Source of the DNA: Oreohelix idahoensis
Lineage: Eukaryota; Mollusca; Gastropoda; Stylommatophora; Oreohelicidae
Assembly: GCA_024509875.1 (NCBI GenBank)
Contig: JAMPIV010019097.1
Coordinates: 124,001 to 188,000 of the forward strand
DNA length: 64,000 nucleotides
Reading direction: 5' to 3'
Shown here piece by piece: positions 1 through 9,701 of the stretch; the stretch's first letter is position 1, and every line of letters begins with the position of its first letter. The notes under the pieces are model-generated. The model was not told where the DNA came from, did not search any database, and saw nothing but the letters and a program-made list of their open reading frames with translations. Both the position numbers and the translations under genes were made by a program.

Positions 1-396
1 ACACCTTGGTTCACTTTTTACTATTCATTTATCATCATAACACCTTGGTTCCCTTTTCACTATTCCTTTATCATCATTACACCTTGGTTCACTTTTCACT
101 ATTCATTTATCATCATTACACCTTGGTTCACTTTTCACTATTCATTTATCATCTTTACACCTTGGTTCATTTTTCACTATTCATTTATCATCATTACATC
201 TTGGTTCACTTTTCACTATTCATTTATCATCATTACACCTTGGTTCACTTGTCAATATTCCTTTATCATCATTACACCTTGGTTCACTTTTCACTATTCA
301 TTTATCATCATTACATCTTGGTTCACTTGTCACTATTCCTTTATCATCATTACACCTTGGTTCACTTTTCACTATTCCTTTATCATCATTACACCG
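1..396. repeat. 39-bp tandem array (minisatellite)
   Basis: About ten head-to-tail copies of a 39-bp unit beginning ACACCTTGGTTCACTTTTCA, with unit starts near 3, 42 and 81 exactly 39 bp apart. Because 39 is divisible by three, a frame stays open through the array, but the translation is only a repeated 13-residue pattern and is not a gene. The array continues off the left edge of the window. Confidence 0.9.
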
Positions 397-404
397 ACTC
401 AAAT

Positions 405-560
405 GTTAAGATAGTCATCATGTATGGCTCTGAAACATGGACAACAACAAACAAAAAACGTAATCAAGAAGTGGCAGACTGCCGTAAGAACACATGCATG
501 CTTTGTCATGTAAGGACGACCATTTGCAGTAGTGGTTCTATGCTACGTAAGGAGCAGATA
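405..560 (+). pseudogene. LINE reverse-transcriptase C-terminal scrap (weak)
   Basis: A short stretch reads VIMYGSETWTTTNKK, which resembles the conserved Y-G-[SC]-E-T-W motif downstream of the RT domain in many LINEs, for example in the LINEs at 13.2 kb and 51.0 kb here. Only this motif supports the call. The rest of the reading frame does not look like a LINE, and it is followed by a GAT/GATT-rich tail near 565-597. Confidence 0.35.
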
Positions 561-728
561 GAGAAATGATGATGATTATGATGATGATTATGATGTATAT
601 CTGCAATTCCCCTGTGTGTGTGTTTTCAGGTCTCTGTCATACCCCTTTCCATTGGGGAATACGGTATGAAAACTGCTCTGAAATATTTACAGATATACAT
701 CAACAACTCACATAAAAATATAAACATA

Positions 729-860
729 CAGAAACACTAACATCTTCTTCTTCTTCGTTGACATTCAGACGTCGACGTGAGTACGTTCAAAGAAAGCAAT
801 GGTCAGCCTGAGGATGTTGTTATCTTCGTAGAGCTTTTCCAGGAATGATGGTCACGATCA
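729..860 (-). pseudogene. LINE 3'-end fragment
   Basis: The minus strand encodes a short peptide containing LEKLYEDNNILRLTIAFF, followed by a stop and an (AAG)n tail (plus strand CTTCTTCTTCTTCG at 743-756). It parallels the 3' end of the LINE fragment at 49.2-49.6 kb (MDKLSGDINNLRVTTTFF), so both probably belong to one family with a C-terminal zinc-knuckle region. It is a dead-on-arrival 5'-truncated copy. Confidence 0.5.
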
Positions 861-899
861 TATGTGCTTTCTCTGTTAGTAGCATTGGTTGGACCCCTT

Positions 900-1407
900 C
901 GAAAAGGGAAAGGGGGGGGGGGTTCGGCACTCTCACCGCCTGGCTGGACTCCACGGTATGAGCGTCACTGCTTAATTTTAATTCATGACGCCATCATGAA
1001 GCGAAGTACATTGCACTGATTCGTTAAGCCAGTAGCTCAGTGCATCCGATTTCAACATGCATTTCTGTCGGGTAGCCTTTCTTAGCACTTGACTGTCATC
1101 AGACTACCTGCAAGGTAGCAAGTGGTTTGAAATCAGAGTTTTCCTTTTCCTAGATGAACTACCAACCACAGCTTGCGCGCTAAATCTACCTGGAGAATGC
1201 TGGTTTTAGAGAGCATATGATTCGCTCTTCGCCCGTTCTCCTATTAGTTAAAGCGGAACCGCCACGAGAAGGCCTAGAGCTGGACATTGCTGCCAGAAGA
1301 TTTGTATCACGCATGCCTTAGGAGCGTTTAAACGAAGTTGAGAGGTCGTCCTCAGCTCCACCCCCCGGCTTTGACAGCACTTTAGACCCCTAACAAAGGG
1401 TGCGAAA
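900..1407. other. unassigned intergenic stretch
   Basis: I recognise no gene or repeat family here. It includes a short poly-G run near 913-922. It ends where the endonuclease frame of LINE D starts. Confidence 0.5.
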
Positions 1408-2699
1408 AGGGTGCGGGTTATACATTCTTTTGGAGCGGAAGAGGAACTGAAGAAAGACGAGAAGCAGGGGTTGGATTTGCAATCAAAACAGCAATTGTCA
1501 GCAAGTTAGCGGGGCCCCCAAAGGGAATAAATGACCGACTGATGACGGTCAAGATCCCCCTGTTCTATGGAAGAAAACATGCCACCATCATTAGCGCGTA
1601 TACACAAACTATGACAAACCAGGATGACGTCAAGGATAAGTTTTACGAAGAACTACATGCAGTCATTGCATCAGTTCCTAAAGCTCATCATTCTTGGTGA
1701 CTTTAATGCAAGAGTAGGCTCAGATAACATCTCCTGGAATGGCACTATTGGAAGGTACGACGTGGGTCGCTGTAACAGCAATGGACTTCTTCTCCTCCAG
1801 ATTTGCGCAGAACATGACCTCCTTGTCACCAATACCATTTTTCGACTTCCTACCCGCAACAGGACCTCCTGGATGCACCCTCGCTCAAAGCATTGGCACT
1901 TAATTGACTATGTAATTGTTAGGAAGAAGGACAGGCAAGATGTCCGGGTGACCAAGTCCATGTGTGGTGCCGAATGTTGGACTGATCATCGCCTCATTGT
2001 ATCTAAACTTAAAATTCGTATCCAACCAGCCAGGCGCCCTCAGGGGAAGAAAACTCAAAAGAGGCTGGATGTCACCAAACTAAAGAAGACAAAAATCAAA
2101 CAGTCATTTACTGACACCTTAGAAGACCGTCTCAAATCTATCTCGCTAGACGGCCAAAGTGTGGAAACAAATTGGGCAGCCCTAAGTGAGCAGATCTACA
2201 ACACTGCTACAGAGGTCCTGGGTCCTTCCATCAAGAAACAAAATGACTGGTTTGATGAGAACTCAGATGATATAAAGCAGACGTTGGCTGAGAAACACCA
2301 TCTCCATAAAGCATATTTAAATGATCCAAAATCTACATCCAAGAAAGACGCTTTTAACAACATGCGTAGAATCGTCCAACATAAACTACGCCAAATGCGG
2401 GATTCATGGCTGAGTAATAAAGCAGATGAGCTCCAAGGCTTTGCTTACAGCCATGACTTGAAATTTTTTTACCTTGCACTCAAAGCGGTCTATGGTCCAA
2501 CATCATCAGGATCATTTCCCCTCCTTAATGCAGATGGAAAAACACTAATTACAGACAAGGAAAAAATGCTCCAACGCTGGGCTGAACATTTTAATAATAT
2601 TCTGAACCAGCCATCATCTATTAACGACGAAGCCATCATCCGCCTGCCCCAAATTCCTATAAATGAAGCATTAGATGATGTACCAACTCTGGAGGAAAC
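1408..2699 (+). pseudogene. LINE D part 1: AP-like endonuclease and RT N-terminal linker
   Basis: This encodes the APE-type endonuclease that nicks target DNA for target-primed reverse transcription. The frame from 1410 reads GAGYTFFWSGRGTEERR and runs open to about 1680. A one-base frameshift between roughly 1650 and 1690 then moves to the frame with LGDFNARVG (catalytic D/N motif). That is followed by IDYVIV and WTDHRLIVSKL, the conserved C-terminal D-H pair of the fold. From about residue 130 of that frame lies the lysine-rich linker preceding RT. The first roughly 50 residues of the endonuclease are absent. The frame is cut at 2699 by element A, and the codons beyond belong to the LTR. 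It resembles LINE-derived proteins often misannotated as craniofacial development protein 2-like. Confidence 0.85.
2695..2699 (+). repeat. target-site duplication of element A, left copy
   Basis: GAAAC immediately before the LTR start (TGTAGTGG) at 2700. The same five bases follow the other LTR at 12012-12016. Five-base duplications are usual for Ty3/gypsy integrases. Confidence 0.9.
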
Positions 2700-5045
2700 T
2701 GTAGTGGTTTTGATGGTATTGTATGATGGTGATATTACTAAGTGTGATGTATGAGGTCAGCTGTGAAGGCTCCTGAGATAAAATGTAGCTGTGAATTTTC
2801 AGAAGGCCTTTCTTGCTACCACTACGACCTCACACCTATCTTTTTTTCTAATGAATGTGGCTACGTTAAAATCTAGGGTACTGAATGTAAGGTGTTGTAT
2901 TGACCTATACAAACACACACACACAGATATTAAATAATATAATATTATCAATAAAATTTAGAACACAATGAACTAAATTCAGCTGGTGAAATTTTAGAAA
3001 GTAAATCTTTTTTAAATTTATTTGTTCTGAACCAAGGTTTTATTTTGGCCAGAACATATGAAAGATTTTGGAATTTATGAGTGAATGGCATGAATAAATG
3101 GCATGATAAATAAAAGGTGTGTACGTATACAATTTTCACGATTAGTTAATATTTCTACAGTTCATAATTTTATTTTCCCTGGGAGAACGATGAATAGATG
3201 TGCTGTTGGGGTGGCTTCATCCCTCCCTGTCTATGCCTACCAAACATTGTCCATTAATGATGGAGGGAAATGGGATGTTTTAGTAGTAATTCACTTTGGG
3301 TGCTATGTCTATGAAGTTGGTGTAAATCCAGCAGACCAGCCTGCTTACGTAACTTCGAAAGAGTAGTTCTGGTGCTGGAATCTGGTGGCCCCACCTCTCC
3401 GTGCTTGGGGGCAATATATCGGGTGGCCCCACCTCTCCGTGCTTGGGGCAATATATCGGGTGGCCCCACCTCTCCGTGCTTGGGGGCAATACAAGGCTGT
3501 TCTGCCGAGATGCGACACTGCACGGGTCCTCACTGTCAATTATTTACCCAGCATTTGACACCACCTTTTGGTGTCAACATAAAAAACTCACAGCTCTGAA
3601 ATAAAGTATTGGTTTAGGTTCAGAACCTTACCTAAGGAGCCACTTCTACACATAACAATTTACAATAACACCATATAGACAGGGTCAGATCTCTCTGACC
3701 ATACAACACATCTTACCAAGTTGGTTTCACATAGGATAAGTTCTCCCAGACTACATATGCCGAAATATGTTTATTAGCTTCCTGCCATAGAATAGGATAG
3801 TTGATATGTTCCACTGATCTCAACACTTGATCTGTCCTTCCTAGTCCTTGCTGGAGTTTATATATATTGTTTGTCCCTAGACCCTGAACTAGGGCGGGGG
3901 GTCTAGAGCAAATCCTTACTTGTTGTAAGGCTAGATTTCGATATGGCAGTATCAAATCACTCGAAACATTAAACAATATTTAAAATATACAAAGAAATAA
4001 TTTCAATCTTACCAGATTATGAATAAAGAACACAGAAATGCTAGCAAAACTCAGCTGAGCTGCTGGCTATAGTATGGCGTCCCTGAACTTATTTCAATTT
4101 ACTTCATTGGAAATCACCACACTTAAAATTTACTGTGTCTATCACTGGACAACTATTGAGGAATGGCAAAAAAAGCGCGTCTGAGCGCTGATAATATGAT
4201 TGTCTGTGGCCAATCAATGCCTTGTGTTTTTTCAATTCAAATTTCCTACACTAAAGTCATTTCAGTCATACCTCAGTCAAGTATGGATTTTTATCTGTTA
4301 GTCCGTCCGTCTCTACTTGCGTTTTCACAAAAAACGTACTTGGTTTTTGAACCAACCTATCCGTCCCCTCTACAAATTTTGTCTTTAAAGTTATTTTTAG
4401 CCACAGCTCCCACCAATGTCCCTCTCTTTCATTCTAACTAGATTTGGACACTTGAGTCTCAAGGTCGTGGTTTTTGTGCAAATTAGTGACATGTTTGATT
4501 CAATGCAGTCTTTCGCTGATGTGAACAACACAGTCGTTTGTCAATGTCTTCATTATTATCTATCCGTCTGTATAAATAAAAGCATATTATTTCACTGCTC
4601 AAAATGGGCCATCCGGCCAGCTAATTTTTATATTCCTAACATTAGTATTAAGAAAAAGTTACTTTTTAAATTTTGTAATATTTCAAGCATCTGCGTTGTA
4701 ATGCTTTTGCCGCTGAATTCAAATAAAAGGCTTGGTATCGCATAAGCGTCCCTTTCCGTACCTCGTGTCAATTTGGGGACGTGACTTTTTCCTTCCCCCC
4801 CCCCCCCAATTGCGTCTCCTTAGCCTTGCTAGTCTCACGCAATTTTTCAGTCATATTCTTTTTCCTTTTGATCCGCCGTTCTCATCCCGTTCAAATGGTA
4901 ACCGTTTCAGCAATTTAATTTCCATGGCGGGTGATGACCCGCGGCGTGGGCGATCATGCCTTCTAGTAACTTACGCATTCTTTTTATCCCTACATTTTAT
5001 CCTTTGGAGATATTTTTACGTTGTATCACTGTTAATTTTATGACA
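2700..5045 (-). repeat. element A 3' LTR (2346 bp)
   Basis: In element orientation this starts TGTCATAAAATTAACAGTG at 5045 and ends CCACTACA at 2700. It matches 9702-12011 almost base for base. At more than 2.3 kb it is long for a gypsy LTR. It contains a GC-rich 37-bp tandem repeat at about 3378-3490 (three units). Open frames inside it, such as the short ones near 3.3, 4.2 and 4.4 kb, occur in both LTRs but resemble nothing I know. Confidence 0.95.
3378..3490. repeat. 37-bp tandem repeat inside the LTR (3 units)
   Basis: Units of GTGGCCCCACCTCTCCGTGC followed by TTGGGGGCAATATATCG. Three units lie here and two in the sister LTR at about 10380-10453. The copy-number difference accounts for nearly the whole length difference between the LTRs. 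Confidence 0.9.
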
Positions 5046-5058
5046 CATCTCCCCACTT
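5046..5058 (-). promoter_or_regulatory. element A polypurine tract
   Basis: On the minus strand AAGTGGGGAGATG abuts the first base (TGTCAT) of the 3' LTR. This is the expected place for the RNase-H-resistant primer of plus-strand DNA synthesis. Confidence 0.8.
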
Positions 5059-5132
5059 GAAAACATGCCTACGGCAAGTTCTAAAACCAGTGATACACAT
5101 AGACAAAATCTCTCCTCACGCCTGCCATTACT

Positions 5133-7307
5133 CTAATTTTGATCACAGGGGTGCCGACTGAGGAAATCTGCACCGACATTCAATTTGCCTGGGATATATT
5201 GGATACTAAACTGATAAGGTTGAAGCAATAAAGACCACCTCAGCAATCTTGCGTTTTCATGCTTAGCCTGAGATAAGAATACGAGAGGCTGATGATCCGT
5301 CTCGACCACAAAAGTCCTACCATACAGATAGATTTGAAACTTCTTTATTGCCCAGATTAACGCTAAACATTCTTTTTCGCTTGTGGAGTATCCTTGTTCC
5401 GCCTTATTCAATTTGCGGCTTGCATAAGCGACTGGTTTCAGTTCCCCATCAGGTGAGGATGATCTTTGCAACAAAGCCCCTCCGAGTCCTACATTACTGG
5501 CATCGGTTCTTAAGACAAAGTCCTGTGTCAAATCAGGCAGTTTGAGAATAGGCTTGCTAGTGAGTTTTTCCTTTAACTCTTGGAACGCTAGTTCACATTG
5601 TGCAGTCCAAATAATTTTATCTGGAAGTCCCTTGCGAGTCAGATCAGTCAGAGGAGCACAAATAGAGTTAAAATCTTTGATATATTTTTGATAAAATCCG
5701 CATAACGACACGAATGATCGCACGTCCTTTTTTGTTTGTGGTCTAGGTGCTCTCTGCAGTTTTTCCAAGTTCTTGGGGTCAGGGGTCATGTTACCCTGAT
5801 ATACAGTGTGTCTCAAGAATTCCAACTCTTTGCATCCAATACAACATTTTGTTGGCCTAGCAGTTAAGTTCGCCTCCCTAAGTCTATTAAATAACATTTC
5901 TAGAGCTTCAATGTGTTCTTCAAATGTCTCTGTGGCGACGAGAATATCATCCATGAAATTCGTGATACATGGGTTATTCAGGGGATCCAACAATTTGCGC
6001 ATCATCCTTGAAAACACACTCGGAGCATTTTTCAGTCCGAATGGTAGCATAGTGAATTCATAATGTCCATCCGAAGTGCTAAAAGCCAAATAAGGTCTCA
6101 CTTCAGGCTTCACTGGGATCTGGTAATAGCCTTTACTAAGATCCACCTTTGAAAAGTATTTTGCCTTGTTCAGTCTGGCAAATAACTGTTTTGTGTCTGG
6201 TAATGGATCCACTTGTCCTTCTGTGACAGCATTCAGTTTCCTGTAATCTATGCACAGTCTGTGTTCCCCAGACGGTTTTCTCAACAAAACGACACTAGAA
6301 CTAAAAGAAGATTCACTGTGCGAAATAATCCCCTCCTTCAACAAATACTCTATTTCTTCCTTCAATGCCTTCTCCTTCGCGAACGGAATAGAATAGGCTC
6401 TCATACAGATTGGGTTTGAGTCTACCGGTTTCATGTCATACTGTAGCAAATTTGTATGGCCTGGTTTATCTGTTAATACATCTGTATGTTCCTCCAGAAC
6501 CTGTTGAACTCTCTCCCTCTGGTTTTTAGTCAGGTGCTTACTGACTTTTACCTGTGCTGCTGTTTCACAAGGATGTAATGGGTATTCATGTGAGGTGAGT
6601 GGTTCCTTTTGCATTTGAGTTGCGATAGCTAAGGTCAGTAAGGGGGTGCTTTCCTGGAGTGGTCTGTCCAGATACTTCTTTAACAGGTTTTCATGATAAA
6701 CTTTCTCCTTCCCCTTTTTGTCAATTTTATAGTTTGTTCTAGACACCTTCTCTAGAACCGTATATGGACCTTGCCATCCAATTTGTAATTTATTCTGGCT
6801 ACCGGGTAGTAGAAGCAGCACCTTCTCTCCCACAGCTAGTTCTCTGTCCTTTGCCTTCCTATTAAAATATGCTGCATGTTTCTTCCTGGCTTGTTTCAAA
6901 TTATCATTTGCCAGTTTCCATCCAGCTTTCAAACGAGTGGTCAGTTCGTTCACGTATTGATAAGATGAGGTAACAGTCTCTTCCGCCTTCTCATCTGTCC
7001 AGGTCCTTAATAAAGCTTCTAATGGACCTTTTATTGGCCTCCCAAATAGCAGAGTTGCGGGAGCCATCCCGGTTGAACTATGTGGTACCTCCCGATACGC
7101 AAACAATGCGGCGGGCAGGAATTGATCCCACAGATCCGGTTTTTCGTGTGCCAGCTTTCTCAGGATAGAAATGAGAGTCCCGTTGAACCTCTCTACCTGG
7201 CCGTTCCCTTGCGGATGGTACGGACTACAATGAAAGTGTTTGGCTTGAAATAGCTTAAAAACTTCTTCCGTTAGTTTCCCCTTGAACTGAGAACCATTAT
7301 CCGTCAA
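5133..7307 (-). CDS. pol: element A pol part 2: integrase C-terminal half, RT, RNase H
   Basis: A 724-codon frame. It opens with integrase TDNGSQFKG (second catalytic Asp), then PYHPQGNGQVERFNG (catalytic Glu at about residue 38) and a C-terminal integrase region with WQGPYTVLEKV near residue 175. RT follows from about residue 275: LCIDYRKLN, YFSKVDLSKGYYQ, LPFGLKNAPSVF and the FMDD active site (plus strand 5947-5958). RNase H has RTDASNVG, SEKECLALIW and ETDHQPL and ends in a tether-like GADFLSRHPC. Replication enzymes act in the cytoplasmic particle and integrase acts in the nucleus. The integrase-RT order is copia-like. The start Met is not a true start: the frame continues from part 1 across a one-base frameshift in a C run at about 7307-7313. 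All catalytic residues I looked for are present. Confidence 0.93.
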   Translation of the reverse strand: MTDNGSQFKGKLTEEVFKLFQAKHFHCSPYHPQGNGQVERFNGTLISILRKLAHEKPDLWDQFLPAALFAYREVPHSSTGMAPATLLFGRPIKGPLEALLRTWTDEKAEETVTSSYQYVNELTTRLKAGWKLANDNLKQARKKHAAYFNRKAKDRELAVGEKVLLLLPGSQNKLQIGWQGPYTVLEKVSRTNYKIDKKGKEKVYHENLLKKYLDRPLQESTPLLTLAIATQMQKEPLTSHEYPLHPCETAAQVKVSKHLTKNQRERVQQVLEEHTDVLTDKPGHTNLLQYDMKPVDSNPICMRAYSIPFAKEKALKEEIEYLLKEGIISHSESSFSSSVVLLRKPSGEHRLCIDYRKLNAVTEGQVDPLPDTKQLFARLNKAKYFSKVDLSKGYYQIPVKPEVRPYLAFSTSDGHYEFTMLPFGLKNAPSVFSRMMRKLLDPLNNPCITNFMDDILVATETFEEHIEALEMLFNRLREANLTARPTKCCIGCKELEFLRHTVYQGNMTPDPKNLEKLQRAPRPQTKKDVRSFVSLCGFYQKYIKDFNSICAPLTDLTRKGLPDKIIWTAQCELAFQELKEKLTSKPILKLPDLTQDFVLRTDASNVGLGGALLQRSSSPDGELKPVAYASRKLNKAEQGYSTSEKECLALIWAIKKFQIYLYGRTFVVETDHQPLVFLSQAKHENARLLRWSLLLQPYQFSIQYIPGKLNVGADFLSRHPCDQN

Positions 7308-9000
7308 GATATATGCGGGAATCCTAATCGGGTAAATATTGTAAGTAGTGCCTCTGCTACATGTTTTGAATCAATTGATGGCAGGGCTACCGCCTCTCCC
7401 CACATAGAACAAGTGTCCACCAAAGTAAGGATGTAACTGTTCCTCCTCTTGGTCCGAGTGAGAGGTCCCACAATATCCACTGCAACCCTCTCAAAAGGTG
7501 TTCCCACTATGGGCATTTCCCCTAGAGTTGCAGGAGCAGTCCAATGCTTTGGAGCTACCCTTTGACATTCTGGGCAGGATTTGACATATCTTTTTATATC
7601 CTCCGTTATCCCTGGCCAGAAGTAATGACAAGCTATACGCTGTCCTGTGGCGCTGATCCCCATGTGACCACTGAAGGGAATCGCATGCCCGAGTTCCATC
7701 ACTTTATCTCTATATGAAGTGGGAAGAACCAGCTGGTTGTGACCATTTGTTCCAGTTCCGGCCTTCCTGTATAATAGTTTGTTCTTCATGAAATATTCTC
7801 CCTTGCTCGGAGGTGTGTGGCATTTGGGCAATTTTTTAAAACATGGCTTGAGTGTCCTATCCTCAGCCTGCGCCTTTCTCATCTCCTCTGGATGAGCATT
7901 TATAAGTTCACCTTCTTCCTCCTTCTTCTGTGACCTGGTCTGCACTGTCGCCATGATCACAGGTTTCTCGGGATTCCCCAAGAAGACGTATCTACACCCC
8001 AATATCAGAGGGTAGATTGGTTCATCTATCACTGCTGCTCTGATTTCTCCTTCCACATAGCGAGTTTTCACCGTTATCCTTGCGATGGGAAGTGTCATGA
8101 GTGGTATGTCCTTAGTCGCCCCTTGTATTTCCACTGTTTCTGTGGTATACTGACTTGGGTCCACTAGGCTAGACTTCACAACTGAATCATAATCCAAACC
8201 TGTATCATAAAGGCACCTTATGGTGACCCCATTACAAATAACATCCTCACAAACTGGGGGGTGATAAGGTTCCTGTTGTCCATTAGGATTAACCTTTAAT
8301 CTTTGCGTCCCCGACTTCATTGCAGCAATGTTTGAAGGTTTCCTTCTACAAAATTCGGTGTTATGGTTATCTTTCTTGCACCATTTACACCATCTTTTTC
8401 CTTGGTTAAACGGTTTCCTTTCATTATTTTTTTGGTCATTGAACTGTGAGTTTCTGTCGCGATAGTCATTTCTTGGCCGCTCAAAGTTTGTCCTACCTAT
8501 ATTACCCTGTTCTCTATTGTCAAATTTATTAAATGGCTGTGGAGCTTTAAAATTATCTATGTGCTTCTTTTTAGCACCACTTACCTCTGCCTGGGCTGCC
8601 TGATACCTCTCAGCGACATTTAAAACCTCCCCCAACTTCTCTGCACCTTGTTCCATGAGAAATTTTCTCATGTCTGGAGCCATGGACTCTCTCAATTGCT
8701 CAATCATGATCATTTCTTTAAGATCTTGGGTCTTCCCCAGAGCAGTCCATTTCTCCAAATAGGTTTCCAGTCTGGCAGAGAATTGGTGGTATGTCTCCCC
8801 AGACAACAGTTTGGCATTTCTAAATTTCTTACGATAAAATTCCCCATTTTTTTCGTACCTCAATAACAAAGCCTGCTTTAACATGTCATAATTGTCTTGG
8901 TCTTCTCTGTTCATTTTTGCGAAGACTTCATAAGAAGTACCTCTCAGTCCCTGTGATAGCTTTAAACTCCACCTCTCTCTCTCTAACCCATATGTAGTAG
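7304..9000 (-). CDS. gag-pol: element A gag C-terminal part, protease, integrase N-terminal half
   Basis: The open frame begins within gag (ELLATTYGLERERWSLKL region, just upstream of the first in-frame Met at 8914). It continues through the capsid-like part with FLMEQGAEKLGEV to a single CCHC knuckle, CKWCKKDNHNTEFC (C-x2-C-x4-H-x4-C, plus strand about 8342-8390), which binds RNA. The aspartic protease follows with LYDTG (about 8199-8213). Next come the H2C2 zinc domain of integrase (GHMGI, CPECQ, about 7690-7560) and the first catalytic Asp in VAVDIVGPL (about 7470). The frame ends at 7304 after RLGFPHIS because of a single-base shift; the adjacent frame carries on with TDNGSQF. The same gag-to-knuckle layout is seen in element C. 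Confidence 0.9.
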
Positions 9001-9433
9001 CTAATAACTCAAAACTCCTAGGTACCCCTCTATGTCATCGTCTTTTTCAACAAAATGGTCTAAATGGAACCCCATAGCTGAGTTTGAGGCTCCCAGACTG
9101 GGCGTAGCATCTGAGGCAAAAGGGCTGGCACCATTTTCAGGAGCCTGGCCTTGTAATTCCAGCTCCCTTAGTCGTAATTCGTGCTCCCTTTGCAACCTTC
9201 TATCTTCTGCCTCCCTTTCGGCCTTTTTATCTTCTGCCTCCCTTTCGGCCTTTTTATCTTCTGCCTCCCTTTTTTGTCGTTTTTCTTCTGCCTCAATCTG
9301 CAGCCTCTTAGTCTCAGCCTCTAACCTCTTCTCTTCAGCCAACCTTTCAGACTCTAATTTTCTTTCAGCCTCTTTTTCTAATCTTCTTTGCCGTCAGCAC
9401 AGCAGCGGATCTAAATTTTGCCAGCTCCGCCAT
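9001..9433 (-). pseudogene. gag: element A gag N-terminal part (frameshifted)
   Basis: The start is the ATG at 9433 (MAELAKFRSAAV), chosen because element C begins almost identically at 58945. After about 15 codons the frame breaks: relative to C roughly 25 codons are missing and the phase changes near 9385. It then resumes as a highly charged Lys/Glu/Arg coiled coil with repeated KKAEREAED units (about 9200-9340). Next comes the segment with HLDHFVEKDDDIEGY. A second shift (one base missing relative to C) ends the frame at about 9001. The coiled coil probably drives Gag multimerisation; that is inference. Confidence 0.8.
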
Positions 9434-9679
9434 ACTTTTTAAACAAATCTAGCAATAAGCAAAGTAAAATTTCCAACCACTAACGTACTTATAATTACTC
9501 TAGACTAAAATAATTCTAATTAATTAATTAACTAACACTGGCTGTGAAGATTCACCAACTTCTAATTGCCCTTTTAATTTAAAGGGACACTTTTAATTTT
9601 AAGGGAATTTTACAATTTTGTTCCCCTAATTTTATTTCTCCCACCAGGAGATCCTTATATTACTGTTTATGCTAATTAT

Positions 9680-9696
9680 CCCTGGACAAGACCCCA
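9680..9696 (-). promoter_or_regulatory. element A primer-binding-site candidate
   Basis: Reading the minus strand, TGGGGTCTTGTCCAGGG starts five bases after the 5' LTR end (CCACTACA). It resembles primer-binding sites complementary to the 3' end of tRNA-Pro (TGGGGGCTCGTCC...) with one substitution and one extra base. Elements B and C have TGGGG-initial sites in the same place. Confidence 0.55.
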
Positions 9697-9701
9697 ATAT
9701 A

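Noticed and set aside
6..569. 187-codon frame as a possible repeat protein
   Set aside because: It follows the 39-bp array, whose length is a multiple of three, and joins a LINE scrap. There is no start context or domain.
5046..5132. Possible env gene in element A (endogenous retrovirus)
   Set aside because: Only about 75-90 nt separate the end of pol from the purine tract, and no env-like frame lies elsewhere in A, B or C.
7304..7313. Programmed frameshift between the two pol frames of element A
   Set aside because: The shift lies in the middle of the integrase core in a C run and has no counterpart in other elements. A one-base deletion or sequencing error is simpler.
9032..9442. 136-codon Ser-rich plus frame
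   Set aside because: Antisense shadow of the gag coiled-coil repeats.
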